Shown here piece after piece: positions 7,901-15,232 of a stretch of DNA of 49,443 nucleotides (position 1 is its first letter; each line of letters starts with the position of its first letter). Where the stretch lies: the NCBI GenBank assembly GCA_964594365.1, contig CAZQMB010000010.1:1-49443 (forward strand). The letters run 5' to 3'. The notes under the pieces were generated by a model. That model saw only the letters and a list, made by a program, of their open reading frames with translations. It had not been told where the DNA came from and made no database searches. Position numbers and translations under genes: made by a program. This DNA comes from CAIUSP01 sp964594365. GTDB lineage: Bacteria; Actinomycetota; Thermoleophilia; Solirubrobacterales; 70-9.

Positions 7901-8990
7901 CAAGCCGCTCGGCCGCCGCGCGGAGGCGATCGAAGCCGGCAAGATCGACTTCGGCCACGCGGAATCACTCGCCTTCGCCTCGCTGCTGACTGAAGGGGTT
8001 CCGATCCGTCTGACCGGGCAGGACACCGAGCGCGGAACCTTCTCACAACGCCACCTCGTGCTCCACGACGAGAAGACGGGCCTGCGCTACGCACCGATCC
8101 AGAACCTGCGAGATGCCGAGGCTCCCTTCCAGATCCACAACAGTCCCCTCTCGGAGGTCGCCTGCCTCGGATTCGAGTACGGCTACTCGGCCGCTGCACC
8201 GGACAGCCTGATCTGCTGGGAGGCGCAGTTCGGTGACTTCGGGAACGTGCCGCAGGTGATCATCGACAACTTCGTAGCCTCGGGCGAGTCGAAGTGGGGA
8301 CAGGTCTCGCGTCTCACCCTGCTGCTGCCACACGGATACGAGGGGGCGGGGCCGGAGCACTCGAGTGCGCGGATCGAGCGCTTCATCCAGCTCGGCGCCG
8401 AGGGCAACATCCGCATCGCCTACCCGTCGAACGCCGCCCAGTACTTCCACCTCCTCCGCCGTCAGGCGAAGATCCAGAAGGCCAAGCCGCTGGTCGTATT
8501 CACGCCGAAGGGCAACCTGCGGGCCGAAGCGGCTACCTCGACCCTCGAGGATCTCGCCGAGGGCTCATTCCAGCTGGTGATCGACGATCCGAGTGCAGCT
8601 TCGAACCGGGATCGGGTCGAGAGGCTGATCCTCTGCACCGGTCGCATCTACTACGAGCTGCAGGCCTCCGAGCAACGCGAGAAGGCGGACACGGTCGCGA
8701 TCGCGCGAGTCGAGATGCTCTACCCGTTCGCCCAGGAGCAGCTGGCCGGACTGATTGCCGAGTATCCGAACCTGAAGGAGATCGTCTGGGTCCAGGAGGA
8801 ACCGCGCAACATGGGCGGCTGGAGTGTGATGCAGCGACGGATGCCGGAACTCCTCCCCGACGGCGTGGTGCTGGGATACGTCGGGCGCCCATCGAGGGCG
8901 AGCACCAGCGAGGGCTACGCCGTTGCCCACAACCTCGAGCAGGAACGGATCGTGCTCACGGGGTTGGTCGGCAAGGCCGACCCGGCTTGA
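4986..8990 (+). CDS. kgd: Fused lipoyl-E2-E1 2-oxoglutarate dehydrogenase (Kgd/OdhA type)
   Basis: 1334 aa. Domains in order: lipoyl domain (~5-82) with the lipoylation motif STDKVDA (K47); an Ala/Pro linker; a peripheral-subunit-binding domain (~132-168, TPVARRIAASMGVDL..GTGAGGKITKDDV); the succinyltransferase E2 catalytic domain (~190-430) with active-site DHRVIQGAESG (H401); and the thiamine-diphosphate E1 dehydrogenase (~465-1334) with GMAHRGRLSVMAHNLGR and the GDAA..N cofactor region. It catalyses oxidative decarboxylation of 2-oxoglutarate to succinyl-CoA in the TCA cycle. Mycobacterial Kgd and corynebacterial OdhA carry the E2-E1 fusion but lack the lipoyl and E3-binding domains; here both are present, so the chain could run E1, E2 and E3 docking by itself. 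No E3 gene is in the window. No Shine-Dalgarno is visible; the TAGAGT box suggests a very short leader. Confidence 0.95.
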   Translation: MATASTVQLLMPEMGESVTEGTVLEWHVQVGEAVEEGQTMVEISTDKVDAEVPAPAAGVVTKILAGPDETVSVGEPLAEIDTSDDATPSAPPTASDAPAGETNGASAEAEVAAGNGAPAQPATAAVSNGDHKATPVARRIAASMGVDLAKVTGTGAGGKITKDDVLASGANGAGGAATAPTPSGPPPEGELLPLRGSSAALAKAMDESRSIPTATSFRTLAVDTLDAKRRAINEQLAEKGVKVSFTHLIAWAIVRSSIDWPVMARSFAEVDGKPNAVDPGATNLGIAVDVEKKGTRSLMVPCIAGADKMDFAAFHRRYEDLITKTREGSLTADDFQGTNVTLTNPGGLGTVASVPRLLNGQGTIIATGSIAYPPEWQQATPERIRSLGVSKVMTMTSTYDHRVIQGAESGSFLRRVDELLRGEDEFYEGIASDLGLDVTAIRSAGPGPAPQAAPAAPVKAGDRELLQAVQAATSLLKAYRTHGHLQAELDPLGSDPGTEQAMQPETLNLTPELMAAIPAEILRIGVEGETLLDALPRMREAYCGPIAYQIEHIASHEQRTWLRQMIETGSHRKQLPPEQKRALLYRLLDVFGFERFLEKAFLGQKMFSIEGLDVVVPMLDQIFMRAHSDGAQEVVIGMAHRGRLSVMAHNLGRAAESILAEFEGSKQLESVKAVAAIPTGGTGDVKYHYGHAGNFSHPSGADIDVRLFPNPSHLEFVDPVVEGAARADQSIRAGSNLTHDPTRVVPVLLHGDAAFPAQGVVAETLNLQAIEGYATGGTVHIIQDNQIGFTTEPHEGRSTPYASDLAKGFNCPIIHVNADDPEACVSSIRLAMAYRQRWGRDVVIDLIGYRRYGHNETDEPAYTQPVMAAAIAEHPPVSQIYAEKLIAEDVVTSDQVEERKAERQAELKSIHDELRRKMEAGDFETPSATGTTELDRTRSPNVDTTVPAEKLRTLDEELVRTPESFSVHRKLRKPLGRRAEAIEAGKIDFGHAESLAFASLLTEGVPIRLTGQDTERGTFSQRHLVLHDEKTGLRYAPIQNLRDAEAPFQIHNSPLSEVACLGFEYGYSAAAPDSLICWEAQFGDFGNVPQVIIDNFVASGESKWGQVSRLTLLLPHGYEGAGPEHSSARIERFIQLGAEGNIRIAYPSNAAQYFHLLRRQAKIQKAKPLVVFTPKGNLRAEAATSTLEDLAEGSFQLVIDDPSAASNRDRVERLILCTGRIYYELQASEQREKADTVAIARVEMLYPFAQEQLAGLIAEYPNLKEIVWVQEEPRNMGGWSVMQRRMPELLPDGVVLGYVGRPSRASTSEGYAVAHNLEQERIVLTGLVGKADPA

Positions 8991-9067
8991 GTCGCGGAAC
9001 CGGCACCGGATCAGGAGGAGAGCAGGCGTTCCTGCTGCGGCCCGCCGTGCCGGGGAGGCTGTTCTCG

Positions 9068-9388
9068 GTGGTCAAGATCGTCTCCTGGATCGAGCTGGCG
9101 CTGTTCGCGGCTCTCCTGTACTTCTGGCTCGCGCCTGGCTACGAGCACGAGACCTTCATCTCCGGTCTCTCTCACGGGATCGGATTCATCGTGCTGGCGG
9201 TGATCATGCTCGTGGCCTGTCTGGTCAGAGAGGCTCCGTACCCGCTTCTTGCCGCCACCCTCACCCCCGTCGGTCCGGTAGGGAGCGTGATCGGAATAGC
9301 GCTGATCGAGAAGAAGGGGTGGGGAGTCGGAAGCCCCGACGGCTCCGCAGGCCAGCGCAGCAGCGCCGCCAGACGGCGCAAAACCTGA
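9068..9388 (+). CDS. Small integral membrane protein, DUF3817-like
   Basis: About 106 aa with three hydrophobic segments (IELALFAALLYFW, GIGFIVLAVIMLVACLV, LLAATLTPVGPVGSVIGIAL) and a short basic tail ending AARRRKT. The pattern resembles the DUF3817 small membrane proteins of actinobacteria, whose function is unknown. The frame is open further upstream. I chose the GTG at 9068 because GGGGAGG lies about 9 nt before it and the protein then starts straight into the first helix. A TTG at 8987 that overlaps the previous stop (TTGA) would add 27 residues and is the alternative. It follows the 2-oxoglutarate dehydrogenase gene and may be cotranscribed with it. Confidence 0.6.
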   Translation: MVKIVSWIELALFAALLYFWLAPGYEHETFISGLSHGIGFIVLAVIMLVACLVREAPYPLLAATLTPVGPVGSVIGIALIEKKGWGVGSPDGSAGQRSSAARRRKT

Positions 9389-9496
9389 ATACACTGCGTC
9401 CTGCGTCTTTTCAAAGCTCGTTCCCGGCAGGCGAAGCCTTCGGGGGCGATCGCGTCGGGAAACCCTCCCTGGCTACCGACGCGCTGGCGTGGCGGA

Positions 9497-9526
9497 GGTC
9501 GCGAGGACTCCCTGCCTCCCGCGACC
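9497..9526. terminator. Hairpin between convergent genes
   Basis: GGTCGCG (9497-9503) pairs with CGCGACC (9520-9526), with partial outer pairing (GGCGGA with CCCGCC). It lies in the 177-bp gap between the plus-strand membrane protein and the minus-strand aconitase gene, and can serve both. Nothing else was seen in that gap. Confidence 0.5.
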
Positions 9527-9565
9527 CCGCCGCGCCGCCTCTTGCCCTACAGAAGCGGGCGCTGG

Positions 9566-12265
9566 TCAGGCGTTGAGATCGCGCAGGACGCGCTGGAGGA
9601 TGCCGCCGTTGCGGAAGTAGGAGACCTCGTTCGGCGTGTCGATCCGGACGGTCGCCTCGAAGACGACCTCGCTTCCGTCTTCACTACGTGCGGTAACCGT
9701 GACCGACTTCGCCTCGCCGTCGGCCAGATCGCCGATGTCGAAGGTCTCCTCTCCGGTCAAGCCGAGATCGGCAGCAGAGCTGCCGGCCGGGAACTGGAGC
9801 GGCACGACCCCCATGCCGATCAGGTTCGAGCGGTGGATCCTCTCGTAGCTCTCGGCGATCACCGCGCGGACGCCGAGCAGGTTGGTGCCCTTGGCTGCCC
9901 AGTCGCGCGAAGATCCCGATCCGTACTCCCTCCCGGCGAGCACGATGAGCGGAACCCCGTCATCGCGGTACCTCACTGCGGCGTCGTAGATCGGCATCTC
10001 CTCCGTGGCATCGCCCGAAGAGAAGTAACGAGTGAAGCCTCCCTCCCGGGAGGCCAGGCGGTTCTTCAACCTCACGTTGGCGAAGGTGCCGCGGACCATC
10101 ACCTCGTAGTTGCCGCGTCGGGCACCGTATGAGTTGAACTCGGAAGGCTCGACTCCGTGCTCCTGCAGCCAGATCCCGGCAGGACTGTCGGCTTTGATCG
10201 CACCCGCGGGCGAGATGTGGTCGGTCGTCACCGAATCCCCGAGGAAAGCGAGCACCCGGGCGCCCTCGATCGGAGCTACCGGAACGGGATCCCGCGTGAT
10301 TCCCTCGAAGAACGGCGGGCGCTCGACGTAGGTGGATTCGGGCCAGTCGTAGCGGTCCTCGGAGGGAACCTCGATCGCCTGCCAGCGCTCGTCGCCTGTG
10401 AACACGTCCGCGTAGCTGCGGGTGAACATGTCGGCGCGCACGCACTCGCCGACCACGCGGGTGACCTCCTCGGTGCTCGGCCAGATCTCGCTCAAGTAGA
10501 CGGGGTCACCGTCGGGGTCGTTGGCGATCGGGTCGCTGGTCAAGTCGATGTCCATCCGACCGGCGAGGGCGTAGGCGACGACGAGCGGCGGTGAGGCCAG
10601 GTAGTTGGCACGCGTGTCGGGGTTGATCCGCCCCTCGAAATTACGGTTCCCCGATAGGACCGAACAGGCCACCAGATCGTTCTGGTTGATCGCCTCGGAG
10701 ATCTCCTGCGGGAGCGGCCCGGAGTTACCGATGCAGGTGGTGCATCCGTAGCCCACCAGATCGAACTGCAGTGCGTCGAGGAACGGGGTCAGCCCGGCCC
10801 GCTCGAGGTAGTCGGTCACGACCGTCGAGCCCGGGGCGAGGGAGGTCTTGACCCAGTGAGGGCGGGTCAGCCCCCGCTCGACCGCCTTCTTGGCAACCAG
10901 ACCGGCCGCGACCATCACGGCGGGGTTGGAGGTGTTGGTGCAACTGGTGATCGCAGCGATCACCACGCTGCCGTCCTGCAGGGTCACCTTCTCGCCGCTC
11001 GCCAACTGCACCTCGGTCGCGACCACCGTGTCGGACCCGCGCGATGCGGGCGCGAGCTCGGCGAGATCGGCATCGAAGGAGGCCTTCGCCTGGTCGAGCG
11101 AGATCCGGTCCTGCGGACGCTTCGGGCCGGCGATGCTGGGGACGATGCTGTCGAGTTCGAGTTCGAGCACCTCGGAGTAATCCGCCTCGGCGTCACCCGG
11201 CGAGTGGAAGAGGCCCTGCTCCCGCGTGTAGGCGTCGACGAGCTCGATCTCCTCGGTGGCTCGCCCCGTGAACTCGAGATACCGGAGGGTTTCCGCGTCC
11301 ACCGGGAAGATCGCGCAGGTCGAACCGAACTCCGGTGACATATTGCCGATCGTCGCCCGGTCTGCCAGCGAGAGGTCCGAGATCCCGGAGCCGAAGAACT
11401 CGACCAGGTTCCCGACCACTCCACGCTCGCGGAGCAGCTCGGTCACGGTCAGGACCAGATCGGTTGCGGTGGCACCATCGGGCAGCTCTCCCTCCAGACG
11501 GACTCCGACCACCTGCGGCAACAGCATCGAGATCGGCTGGCCGAGCATCGCCGCCTCGGCCTCGATTCCGCCTACCCCCCAGCCGAGCACGCCGAGCCCG
11601 TTCACCATCGTGGTGTGGGAGTCGGTTCCGACCAGCGTGTCGGGATAGGCCCAGATCTCGCCGGAGCGATCCGAGGTCCAGACGCACTTGGAGAGATACT
11701 CGAGGTTCACCTGATGACAGATGCCGGTAGCGGGCGGCACCACCCGGAAGTTCTCGAAGGCAGTCTGTCCCCATCGGAGGAAGGCGTACCGCTCACCGTT
11801 GCGCTCGTAGTCCCGCTCGGCGTTGAGGGCGAACGCCCGGTTGGTTCCGAAGGCATCTACCTGGACCGAGTGGTCGATCACCAGATCGACCGGAACCAGC
11901 GGATTGACTGCTGCCGGGTCGCCTCCGAGATCCTCCATCGCGTCCCGCAGGGCAACCAGGTCCACCACGGCTGGCACCCCGGTGAAGTCCTGCATCAAGA
12001 CCCTGGCGGGTTGGAAGGGGATCTCGACCGAGGGCTCGGCCTGAGCGTCCCAGCCGGCTATCGCCTCGACGTCGGCGGCGCTGAAGGATGTCCCGTCCTC
12101 GAGCCGGAGCGAGTTCTCGAGCAGGACCTTCAGGCAGTAGGGCAGGCGCGCCACCTCGAAGCGATCCGAGAGCGCGTCGAGCCGTGCGATCGAGTACTCG
12201 CTTCCCGAGACTTCGAGCGTGGATTTGGCGTTGAAGGAATCCATCTGGACGGGTCGGTTACTCAC
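9566..12265 (-). CDS. acnA: Aconitate hydratase A
   Basis: 899 aa, the usual length for AcnA/IRP-type aconitases. It isomerises citrate to isocitrate in the TCA cycle using a [4Fe-4S] cluster. The cluster ligands are C442 (ITSCTNTSNP), C508 and C511 (GYGCTTCIGNSG). Other family blocks are LVIDHSVQVD, GTDSHTTMVNGLGVLGWGVGG, and the swivel-domain stretches SVTTDHISPAG and YGSGSSRDWAAKG. The start is ambiguous: a GTG at 12265 (MSNRPVQMDSF) or the ATG at 12244 (MDSFNAKSTLEV); the latter agrees with how many AcnA proteins begin. Neither has a good Shine-Dalgarno. AcnA of this type can moonlight as an RNA-binding regulator. It faces the 2-oxoglutarate dehydrogenase gene tail to tail, so two TCA genes are neighbours but not co-transcribed. 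Confidence 0.97.
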   Translation of the reverse strand: MSNRPVQMDSFNAKSTLEVSGSEYSIARLDALSDRFEVARLPYCLKVLLENSLRLEDGTSFSAADVEAIAGWDAQAEPSVEIPFQPARVLMQDFTGVPAVVDLVALRDAMEDLGGDPAAVNPLVPVDLVIDHSVQVDAFGTNRAFALNAERDYERNGERYAFLRWGQTAFENFRVVPPATGICHQVNLEYLSKCVWTSDRSGEIWAYPDTLVGTDSHTTMVNGLGVLGWGVGGIEAEAAMLGQPISMLLPQVVGVRLEGELPDGATATDLVLTVTELLRERGVVGNLVEFFGSGISDLSLADRATIGNMSPEFGSTCAIFPVDAETLRYLEFTGRATEEIELVDAYTREQGLFHSPGDAEADYSEVLELELDSIVPSIAGPKRPQDRISLDQAKASFDADLAELAPASRGSDTVVATEVQLASGEKVTLQDGSVVIAAITSCTNTSNPAVMVAAGLVAKKAVERGLTRPHWVKTSLAPGSTVVTDYLERAGLTPFLDALQFDLVGYGCTTCIGNSGPLPQEISEAINQNDLVACSVLSGNRNFEGRINPDTRANYLASPPLVVAYALAGRMDIDLTSDPIANDPDGDPVYLSEIWPSTEEVTRVVGECVRADMFTRSYADVFTGDERWQAIEVPSEDRYDWPESTYVERPPFFEGITRDPVPVAPIEGARVLAFLGDSVTTDHISPAGAIKADSPAGIWLQEHGVEPSEFNSYGARRGNYEVMVRGTFANVRLKNRLASREGGFTRYFSSGDATEEMPIYDAAVRYRDDGVPLIVLAGREYGSGSSRDWAAKGTNLLGVRAVIAESYERIHRSNLIGMGVVPLQFPAGSSAADLGLTGEETFDIGDLADGEAKSVTVTARSEDGSEVVFEATVRIDTPNEVSYFRNGGILQRVLRDLNA

Positions 12266-12320
12266 CGACCAAGGTTCAGTTTAGGTGGACGGAGGGCGAG
12301 CCCGGAGGCGAGCGCGGCGA

Positions 12321-13337
12321 CTAGACGGAGGGTTTGGTCGCGGGCTTCTTGGGGACGAGCGCCCGCAAGGCTCGCCAGGCCCTGGTCCGACGAGGCAGCC
12401 GAGCCGAGGTGGCGTCGGGTGCCGAGGAGTCATCGGTTCCCGCATCGTCGGCAAGCGCCTCGGCCTCCAACTGACTCTGCCTCTCGGGAGAGATCTCGAC
12501 CAGGTTCCACGCCAGCCCTGCTCTGGCGAGGAGGCGGATCAGTGCGGCCGACGGATCCAGCTCCCACCGACGCAGACCGTGCTCGGCTGAGCGGGGAAAC
12601 GCATGGTGATTGTGGTGCCAGGACTCGCCCAGAGACGGAATCGCCAACCAGAAGACGTTGGTCGAGTGATCCTCCAGCGGAAAGCGGCGGGTTCCCGAGA
12701 AGTGACAGACCGAGTTGATCGACCAGGTGACGTGGTGCAGGAAGAACAGCCTGACCAAACCGCCCCAGAGTAGTCCTGTCAGCAGGCCGGCTATCTCGAA
12801 CCCGTGCAGCGCGTACCCGAGGAGTCCGGGCAGCAGCACTCCCAGTACCGCGAGAGCAGGGAACTGCCTCGAGATCAGCGAGAGCGAAGGGTCTTCGAGG
12901 ATGTCCTTCGCGTATCGGGACGAATCAGCGCGATCCTCCTCGTGGAAGATCCAGCCGAGATGAGCGTGGAAGAGCCCGCGGAGACCCGATCCCTCTCCCA
13001 GGTGCGGGCTGTGGGGATCGCCTTCCACGTCGGTGTGGGCGTGGTGCTTGCGGTGATCTGCCACCCAGTCGGCCACCGGCCCCTCGAGCGCCATCGAACC
13101 GAGCACGGCGAGCGTGTTGGAGACCCACGGCTTCGCTGCGAACGCCCGGTGGGTGAACAACCGGTGATAGCCGACGGTGATCCCGAAGCCGGTCAGCACG
13201 TAGAAGACGAGGAAGAGGCTGAGATCGATCGCGTCCACACCGCGATTCCAGAGCATCACCGTCGCGAAGATCACTCCGACGAAGGGAACGACGATGACGA
13301 TCAGGTTGATCGCCTTGTCGAGGCGGGACATCTCCAT
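12321..13337 (-). CDS. Acyl-CoA/acyl-lipid delta-9-type fatty-acid desaturase
   Basis: 338 aa membrane di-iron desaturase. The three histidine boxes are all present: HRLFTH (58-63), HRKHH (95-99) and HHNHH (241-245, in ESWHHNHHAFP). Four hydrophobic segments flank them as in stearoyl-CoA desaturases. It inserts a cis double bond into saturated acyl chains at the membrane, with electrons from a ferredoxin or reductase not encoded here. After ~residue 285 comes a cytosolic, charged tail ending KKPATKPSV. A TAACCT box at 13344-13349 ends 6 nt before the ATG, so it may be leaderless; an in-frame ATG two codons later is the alternative. It lies 40 nt downstream of a short-chain dehydrogenase gene on the same strand. 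Confidence 0.92.
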   Translation of the reverse strand: MEMSRLDKAINLIVIVVPFVGVIFATVMLWNRGVDAIDLSLFLVFYVLTGFGITVGYHRLFTHRAFAAKPWVSNTLAVLGSMALEGPVADWVADHRKHHAHTDVEGDPHSPHLGEGSGLRGLFHAHLGWIFHEEDRADSSRYAKDILEDPSLSLISRQFPALAVLGVLLPGLLGYALHGFEIAGLLTGLLWGGLVRLFFLHHVTWSINSVCHFSGTRRFPLEDHSTNVFWLAIPSLGESWHHNHHAFPRSAEHGLRRWELDPSAALIRLLARAGLAWNLVEISPERQSQLEAEALADDAGTDDSSAPDATSARLPRRTRAWRALRALVPKKPATKPSV

Positions 13338-13343
13338 TGACGG

Positions 13344-13349
13344 AGGTTA
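13344..13349 (-). promoter_or_regulatory. -10 box (TAACCT) for leaderless start at 13337
   Basis: TAACCT on the minus strand, 6 nt before the desaturase ATG, in the short gap after the upstream dehydrogenase gene. Confidence 0.35.
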
Positions 13350-13377
13350 CTACTCGTCTCCGGCGCGGCCCTCGCGC

Positions 13378-14184
13378 CTAGCGCTTCTCGGCCTGGCGAT
13401 CCTCGAGCTCGCCCACGATCCCCTCTGCTCCGCCCGCCCGTTGGATCCTGCCTGCCCACTCGGGATGTCGATAACCGACTTCGGCGGCGAAGCGTTGACG
13501 CAGCGGTGCGACGGTGATCTCCGAACGGTTCCTGCGGATCGCCTTGGACACCGCCTTGGCGACCTTCTCCGGCGTGGTCGTGCCGAGCACCACAGGAGCC
13601 TCCGACCCGGTGTCGTGGAACATCCCGGCATCGCGGACGAAACCCGGGGAGACGATCGACACACCGATCCCGTCGGGGTGCAGATCCTCGCGCAGGCCGA
13701 AGGCGAGACCTCGCAGACCGAACTTGGTCGACGAGTAGAGCGACCCGCGGGGCGAAGCGACCTTGCCGGCCAGCGATGCCATGAAGACGAGGTGGCCTTC
13801 CCCTCGGGCGACGAGCTGGGGTGCGAGTTCGCGGGCCATTATCAGCGGCACCTCGAAGTTCACCCTGACCGCACGTCGCAGCTGCTCGTCGCTGAAGCTC
13901 TCGAGTCGGCCGGTACCCGGCAAAGCGGCGTTGGCGATCAGGCCATCGAGATCTCCCGAGGCCGCGATCAGGCGCTCGGGTGCATCCGGCTCGGTCAGGT
14001 CGGATTCGACGACCGTGTGTCTGGCGGGGCCACCGGGCAGCTGATCAGCCAACTGTGTCAACGCTTCGGCGCTCCTCGCGCTGAGCACCAGCGAGGCCCC
14101 CTCCGATGCGAGTCGATGCGAAACCGCCGCGCCCAGACCACCGGTTGCCCCGCTGATCAGGAACCTCTTTCCCTTTATCTCCAT
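13378..14184 (-). CDS. Short-chain dehydrogenase/reductase
   Basis: 268 aa classical SDR. It has the nucleotide-binding SGATGGLG (11-18), NAALPG in place of NNAG (~85-90), the catalytic Ser in FMASLAG (S137) and Y150-SST-K154. The substrate is not evident. The family reduces ketones, aldehydes or acyl derivatives with NAD(P)H. A lipid role is suggested only by the desaturase 40 nt downstream. No Shine-Dalgarno; TAGGTT (14193-14198) ends 8 nt before the ATG, again pointing to a leaderless transcript that may continue into the desaturase gene. Confidence 0.88.
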   Translation of the reverse strand: MEIKGKRFLISGATGGLGAAVSHRLASEGASLVLSARSAEALTQLADQLPGGPARHTVVESDLTEPDAPERLIAASGDLDGLIANAALPGTGRLESFSDEQLRRAVRVNFEVPLIMARELAPQLVARGEGHLVFMASLAGKVASPRGSLYSSTKFGLRGLAFGLREDLHPDGIGVSIVSPGFVRDAGMFHDTGSEAPVVLGTTTPEKVAKAVSKAIRRNRSEITVAPLRQRFAAEVGYRHPEWAGRIQRAGGAEGIVGELEDRQAEKR

Positions 14185-14192
14185 GCCCAGCC

Positions 14193-14198
14193 AACCTA
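14193..14198 (-). promoter_or_regulatory. -10 box (TAGGTT) for leaderless start at 14184
   Basis: TAGGTT on the minus strand, 8 nt before the ATG of the short-chain dehydrogenase. No clear -35. Confidence 0.35.
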
Positions 14199-14336
14199 CT
14201 GCCTGCAGGTGCCCAGGGGCCGGGAAGTGCCGGAAAATCCGGCTCTTTCACTGACCGTATTCGGTCATTTGCAGGCGTGAGTGGAACCCAGCGCTAAATC
14301 CGTCTGCAAGCAGTCCCTCACATTTGCTAGGGTTCT

Positions 14337-14482
14337 CGACGTTGCACATAGCCGAGTCCTCAGGCGACTTCGCCGGGGGAACGGGGGAACCAAGGTTTTG
14401 GGGCGAGCCCGCCGAATCAGTGAGTAGGCGGGGGCGCGAAATCCTTTAGCGCCAGCCCGACAGCTAACCCCGTAGGCATCAA
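14337..14482 (+). ncRNA. Cyclic-di-AMP riboswitch (ydaO-yuaA type)
   Basis: The 300-bp gap before the NlpC/P60-like gene holds a well-conserved ydaO-type aptamer. Visible parts are a 5' GCCGAGTCCTC..GGCG segment (~14351-14374), the core CGGGGGAACCAA (~14382-14393), TTTTGGGGCGAGCCCG, the variable stem, a GCGCGAAATCC segment (~14435-14444), and the diagnostic 3' block CCCGACAGCTAACCCCGTAGGC (14456-14477). The element senses cyclic di-AMP and in known actinobacterial cases turns down cell-wall hydrolase genes, which fits the gene that starts 6 nt after it. No separate intrinsic terminator stem was seen, so control may act on initiation: the aptamer's 3' end is very near the ribosome site. A possible -10, TAGGGT (14328-14333), lies just upstream. 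Confidence 0.88.
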
Positions 14483-14487
14483 AGGAA

Positions 14488-15072
14488 ATGACCCAGATCA
14501 AACGACAGAACTTGAAGCTCACCTTTGCCCTTGCGGTCGCCGCTTGCGCCTGCCTGCTGGGCGCCGCCAACGCGGTTGCCGAAGGCGGAACCGGCATCCC
14601 CGGAGAGGAGCCCCTGCCAGGGCCTCCCGGCAAGGCCAAGATCATGAAGAACGGCGATGTGCTCGCGCCGAAGAACGCACCCGTGGCGGTGGTACGCGCG
14701 ATCGCCGTCGCCAACCGGATCAACCACGTCCGCTACCTGTGGGGCGGCGGTCACAGGACCAACCTGAAGCTCCCGATGAGCGGTTGTGACTGCTCCGGTT
14801 GCATCTCCGCCGTGCTCGGTCCGCTCGGCGCCGATGTGATGTCTGCTCCAATGCCCTCGGGCCCGATGATGAGCTGGGGTCAGCGCGGCAGGGGCAAGTG
14901 GATCACGGTCTACGCCAACGGTGGCCATGCTTACGCCGTGATCGCGGGTATCCGCTGGGACACCTCTCGCGCCGGAGCCAACGGTGTCGTGCCCGGAGGA
15001 ACGGGTCCGCGGTGGGCCAAGCAGCTGCGCTCCAACGCCGGCTTCGTAGCCAGGCACCCGAAGAACTTCTAG
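14488..15072 (+). CDS. Secreted NlpC/P60-like cysteine peptidase-fold protein
   Basis: 194 aa. Signal peptide: a KRQNLK n-region, a hydrophobic core and ANA/AVA before E32. The mature part shows YLWGGGH followed by the catalytic-type DCSG (C102) and a downstream GHAYAVIAG (H147), the Cys-His layout of NlpC/P60 peptidoglycan endopeptidases. The domain is short and rich in Gly, Pro and Met, and no SH3 or LysM binding domain is present, so it is a divergent member. Cell-wall remodelling is the likely role, supported by the c-di-AMP riboswitch directly upstream. AAAGGA sits just 2 nt before the ATG, unusually close, so translation may depend on the folded leader. A terminator hairpin follows at 15103-15131. 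Confidence 0.78.
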   Translation: MTQIKRQNLKLTFALAVAACACLLGAANAVAEGGTGIPGEEPLPGPPGKAKIMKNGDVLAPKNAPVAVVRAIAVANRINHVRYLWGGGHRTNLKLPMSGCDCSGCISAVLGPLGADVMSAPMPSGPMMSWGQRGRGKWITVYANGGHAYAVIAGIRWDTSRAGANGVVPGGTGPRWAKQLRSNAGFVARHPKNF

Positions 15073-15102
15073 GACCCTCCGCGCATCTCCTCCAGCGTCG
15101 AT

Positions 15103-15131
15103 CGGTGACCGGACTGGCGGGTCCGTCACCG
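15103..15131 (+). terminator. Hairpin terminator
   Basis: CGGTGAC (15103-15109) pairs with GTCACCG (15125-15131), and GGAC/GTCC extend the stem past a one-base bulge. It lies 31 nt after the NlpC/P60-like stop. The rest of the gap to 15232 shows nothing else. Confidence 0.6.
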
Positions 15132-15232
15132 CTCAGCGGTTTCGTCGCCCATGAGTTACGCGAACGCGCCCCGCTCGTGGCAGGGCGCGCCGCGAAATCG
15201 ATCGATCCTGAGCGAGGCGTCGAACCTGTCGC

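Noticed and set aside
6312..7958. A 548-codon open frame antisense to the 2-oxoglutarate dehydrogenase gene
   Set aside because: High-GC shadow of a strongly conserved gene; its translation is low-complexity Arg/Asp/Leu/Val without any domain. The same applies to other long antisense frames such as 11615-12718, 37142-38920 and 47714-48985.
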